The notes beneath the pieces were generated by a model that searched no databases, had not been told where the DNA came from, and worked only from the letters and a program-made list of their open reading frames with translations. Shown here one piece after another: positions 6,513 to 7,248 of a stretch of 7,248 nucleotides of DNA (positions within the stretch are counted from its first letter, which is position 1; each line of letters opens with the position of its first letter). The stretch is from Promethearchaeota archaeon (lineage in GTDB: Archaea; Asgardarchaeota; Lokiarchaeia; Sigynarchaeales; SOKP01): positions 1 through 7,248 of the forward strand of contig JAEOUI010000556.1 of NCBI GenBank assembly GCA_016839425.1, given 5' to 3'. The translations under genes were made by a program, and so were the position numbers.

Positions 6513-7248
6513 ATGAGATTAGGATCCCATTTAAGCGTTTCAAAAGGAAGGGAGAAAGTGTTTAGTTTTGCAAAAGAATTAGCGTGTGAATCTGTTCAGA
6601 TATTCGTAAGATCCGTTCGATCGTGGACTTCTAAACTATTAGAAGAAAAAGAAGTTGAATTATTTCTTTCGGAAAAGAATAAATTTAAAGACGAAGTTTA
6701 TCCCCTTCTTTCTCATAATAGTTACTTGATAAATCTAGCAACGACCGATAAAGATAAATTAAAAAAATCCTACGATGCAATGGTAGATGAATTAACAAAA
6801 GCAACTCAATTGAATTTAGACTATATCGTAATGCATCCTGGAGTTGTGCCTACATCAGAAAAAAATCTTACTATCGAAAACGCCTTGAATAATATAGCAA
6901 TTCAGCTTAATAAGCTAATTTCTGAATTTAAAAATTCTACTATAAAGATTTTAATAGAGACCACGGCGGGCCAGGGTACTGGATTAGGGAGTAAATTTGA
7001 GCACTTACAATCCATTATTCAAAACATAAATAATAAAGAAAAAATTGGTGTATGTTTTGATACATCCCATGTGTTTGCTGCTGGTTACGATTTTAATAGC
7101 AAAGTAAAATACGATGCAATGTGGAAAAAATTTGACAATATAATAGGATTGAAATATTTATGCGCTTTTCATATTAACGATTCACAACCCAAATTAGGAT
7201 CCAAAGTGGACCGTCATGCGCATATCGGACAAGGAGAGATGGGTTTGA
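6513..7248 (+). CDS. nfo: Endonuclease IV (AP endonuclease), 3' end outside window
   Basis: The 245 visible codons encode the TIM-barrel AP endonuclease that cuts DNA 5' of abasic sites and cleans blocked 3' ends in base-excision repair, using three zinc ions. Alignment to remembered E. coli Nfo is almost gap-free. Metal ligands are present in order: His68 (HNSYLINLA; E. coli His69), His108 (VMHPG; His109), Glu149 (IETTAGQGTGLG; Glu145), Asp183 and His186 (FDTSHVFAAGYD; Asp179, His182), His220 (FHINDSQ; His216), Asp233 and His235 (VDRHAHIG; Asp229, His231). Arg36 and Tyr71-Leu72 match the DNA-bending wedge residues Arg37 and Tyr72-Leu73. The last ligand (E. coli Glu261) would be encoded beyond the window; about 35-40 residues are missing only because the window ends. 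ATG 6513 is the only start after the in-frame stop at 6474-6476, and MRLGSHLSVSKG matches the family N-terminus. It is transcribed away from the HEAT gene, and no repair partner is adjacent. Confidence 0.96.
   Translation, partial: MRLGSHLSVSKGREKVFSFAKELACESVQIFVRSVRSWTSKLLEEKEVELFLSEKNKFKDEVYPLLSHNSYLINLATTDKDKLKKSYDAMVDELTKATQLNLDYIVMHPGVVPTSEKNLTIENALNNIAIQLNKLISEFKNSTIKILIETTAGQGTGLGSKFEHLQSIIQNINNKEKIGVCFDTSHVFAAGYDFNSKVKYDAMWKKFDNIIGLKYLCAFHINDSQPKLGSKVDRHAHIGQGEMGL

Overview
This is a strongly A/T-rich window, with intergenic DNA that is almost all A and T. It most likely comes from an archaeon. The evidence is a tungsten-type aldehyde:ferredoxin oxidoreductase (AOR) family enzyme, TATA-box-like elements about 25 bases before likely transcription starts, a GGTGA Shine-Dalgarno site matching the archaeal 16S tail, and T-rich termination. 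An Asgard/Lokiarchaeia-like lineage would fit the A/T bias and the very large HEAT-repeat protein. That is inference: no marker gene here fixes the lineage, and an A/T-rich bacterium is not strictly excluded.

The layout has five genes. (1) 36-530, minus: a small two-helix membrane protein with a possible PH-like tail. (2) 531-690: a divergent promoter region. (3) 691-2409, plus: an AOR-family enzyme with all expected pterin and cluster ligands recognisable, a C-x3-C-x3-C version of the cluster motif and a short C-terminus. (4) 2423-3184, plus: a DUF1444/YtpP-like protein of unknown function, 13 bases behind the AOR gene with its own strong SD, so probably one two-gene operon. (5) 3185-3267: a short convergent gap with a hairpin and T-rich tracts on both strands, probably a shared bidirectional terminator. 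(6) 3250-6261, minus: a 1003-residue protein built almost entirely of about 29 HEAT (PBS-lyase type) repeats with a lysine-rich N-terminal tail. (7) 6262-6512: a second divergent promoter region with dyad-symmetric elements. (8) 6513 to the window end, plus: endonuclease IV (nfo), cut off by the window edge before its last metal ligand.

The genes do not form one obvious pathway. The AOR enzyme would oxidise an unidentified aldehyde to a carboxylic acid and reduce ferredoxin. The DUF1444-like partner has no known role and is the most interesting association. The HEAT solenoid is a predicted protein-binding scaffold. Endonuclease IV does base-excision repair at abasic sites. No mobile element, CRISPR array, tRNA or rRNA is visible.
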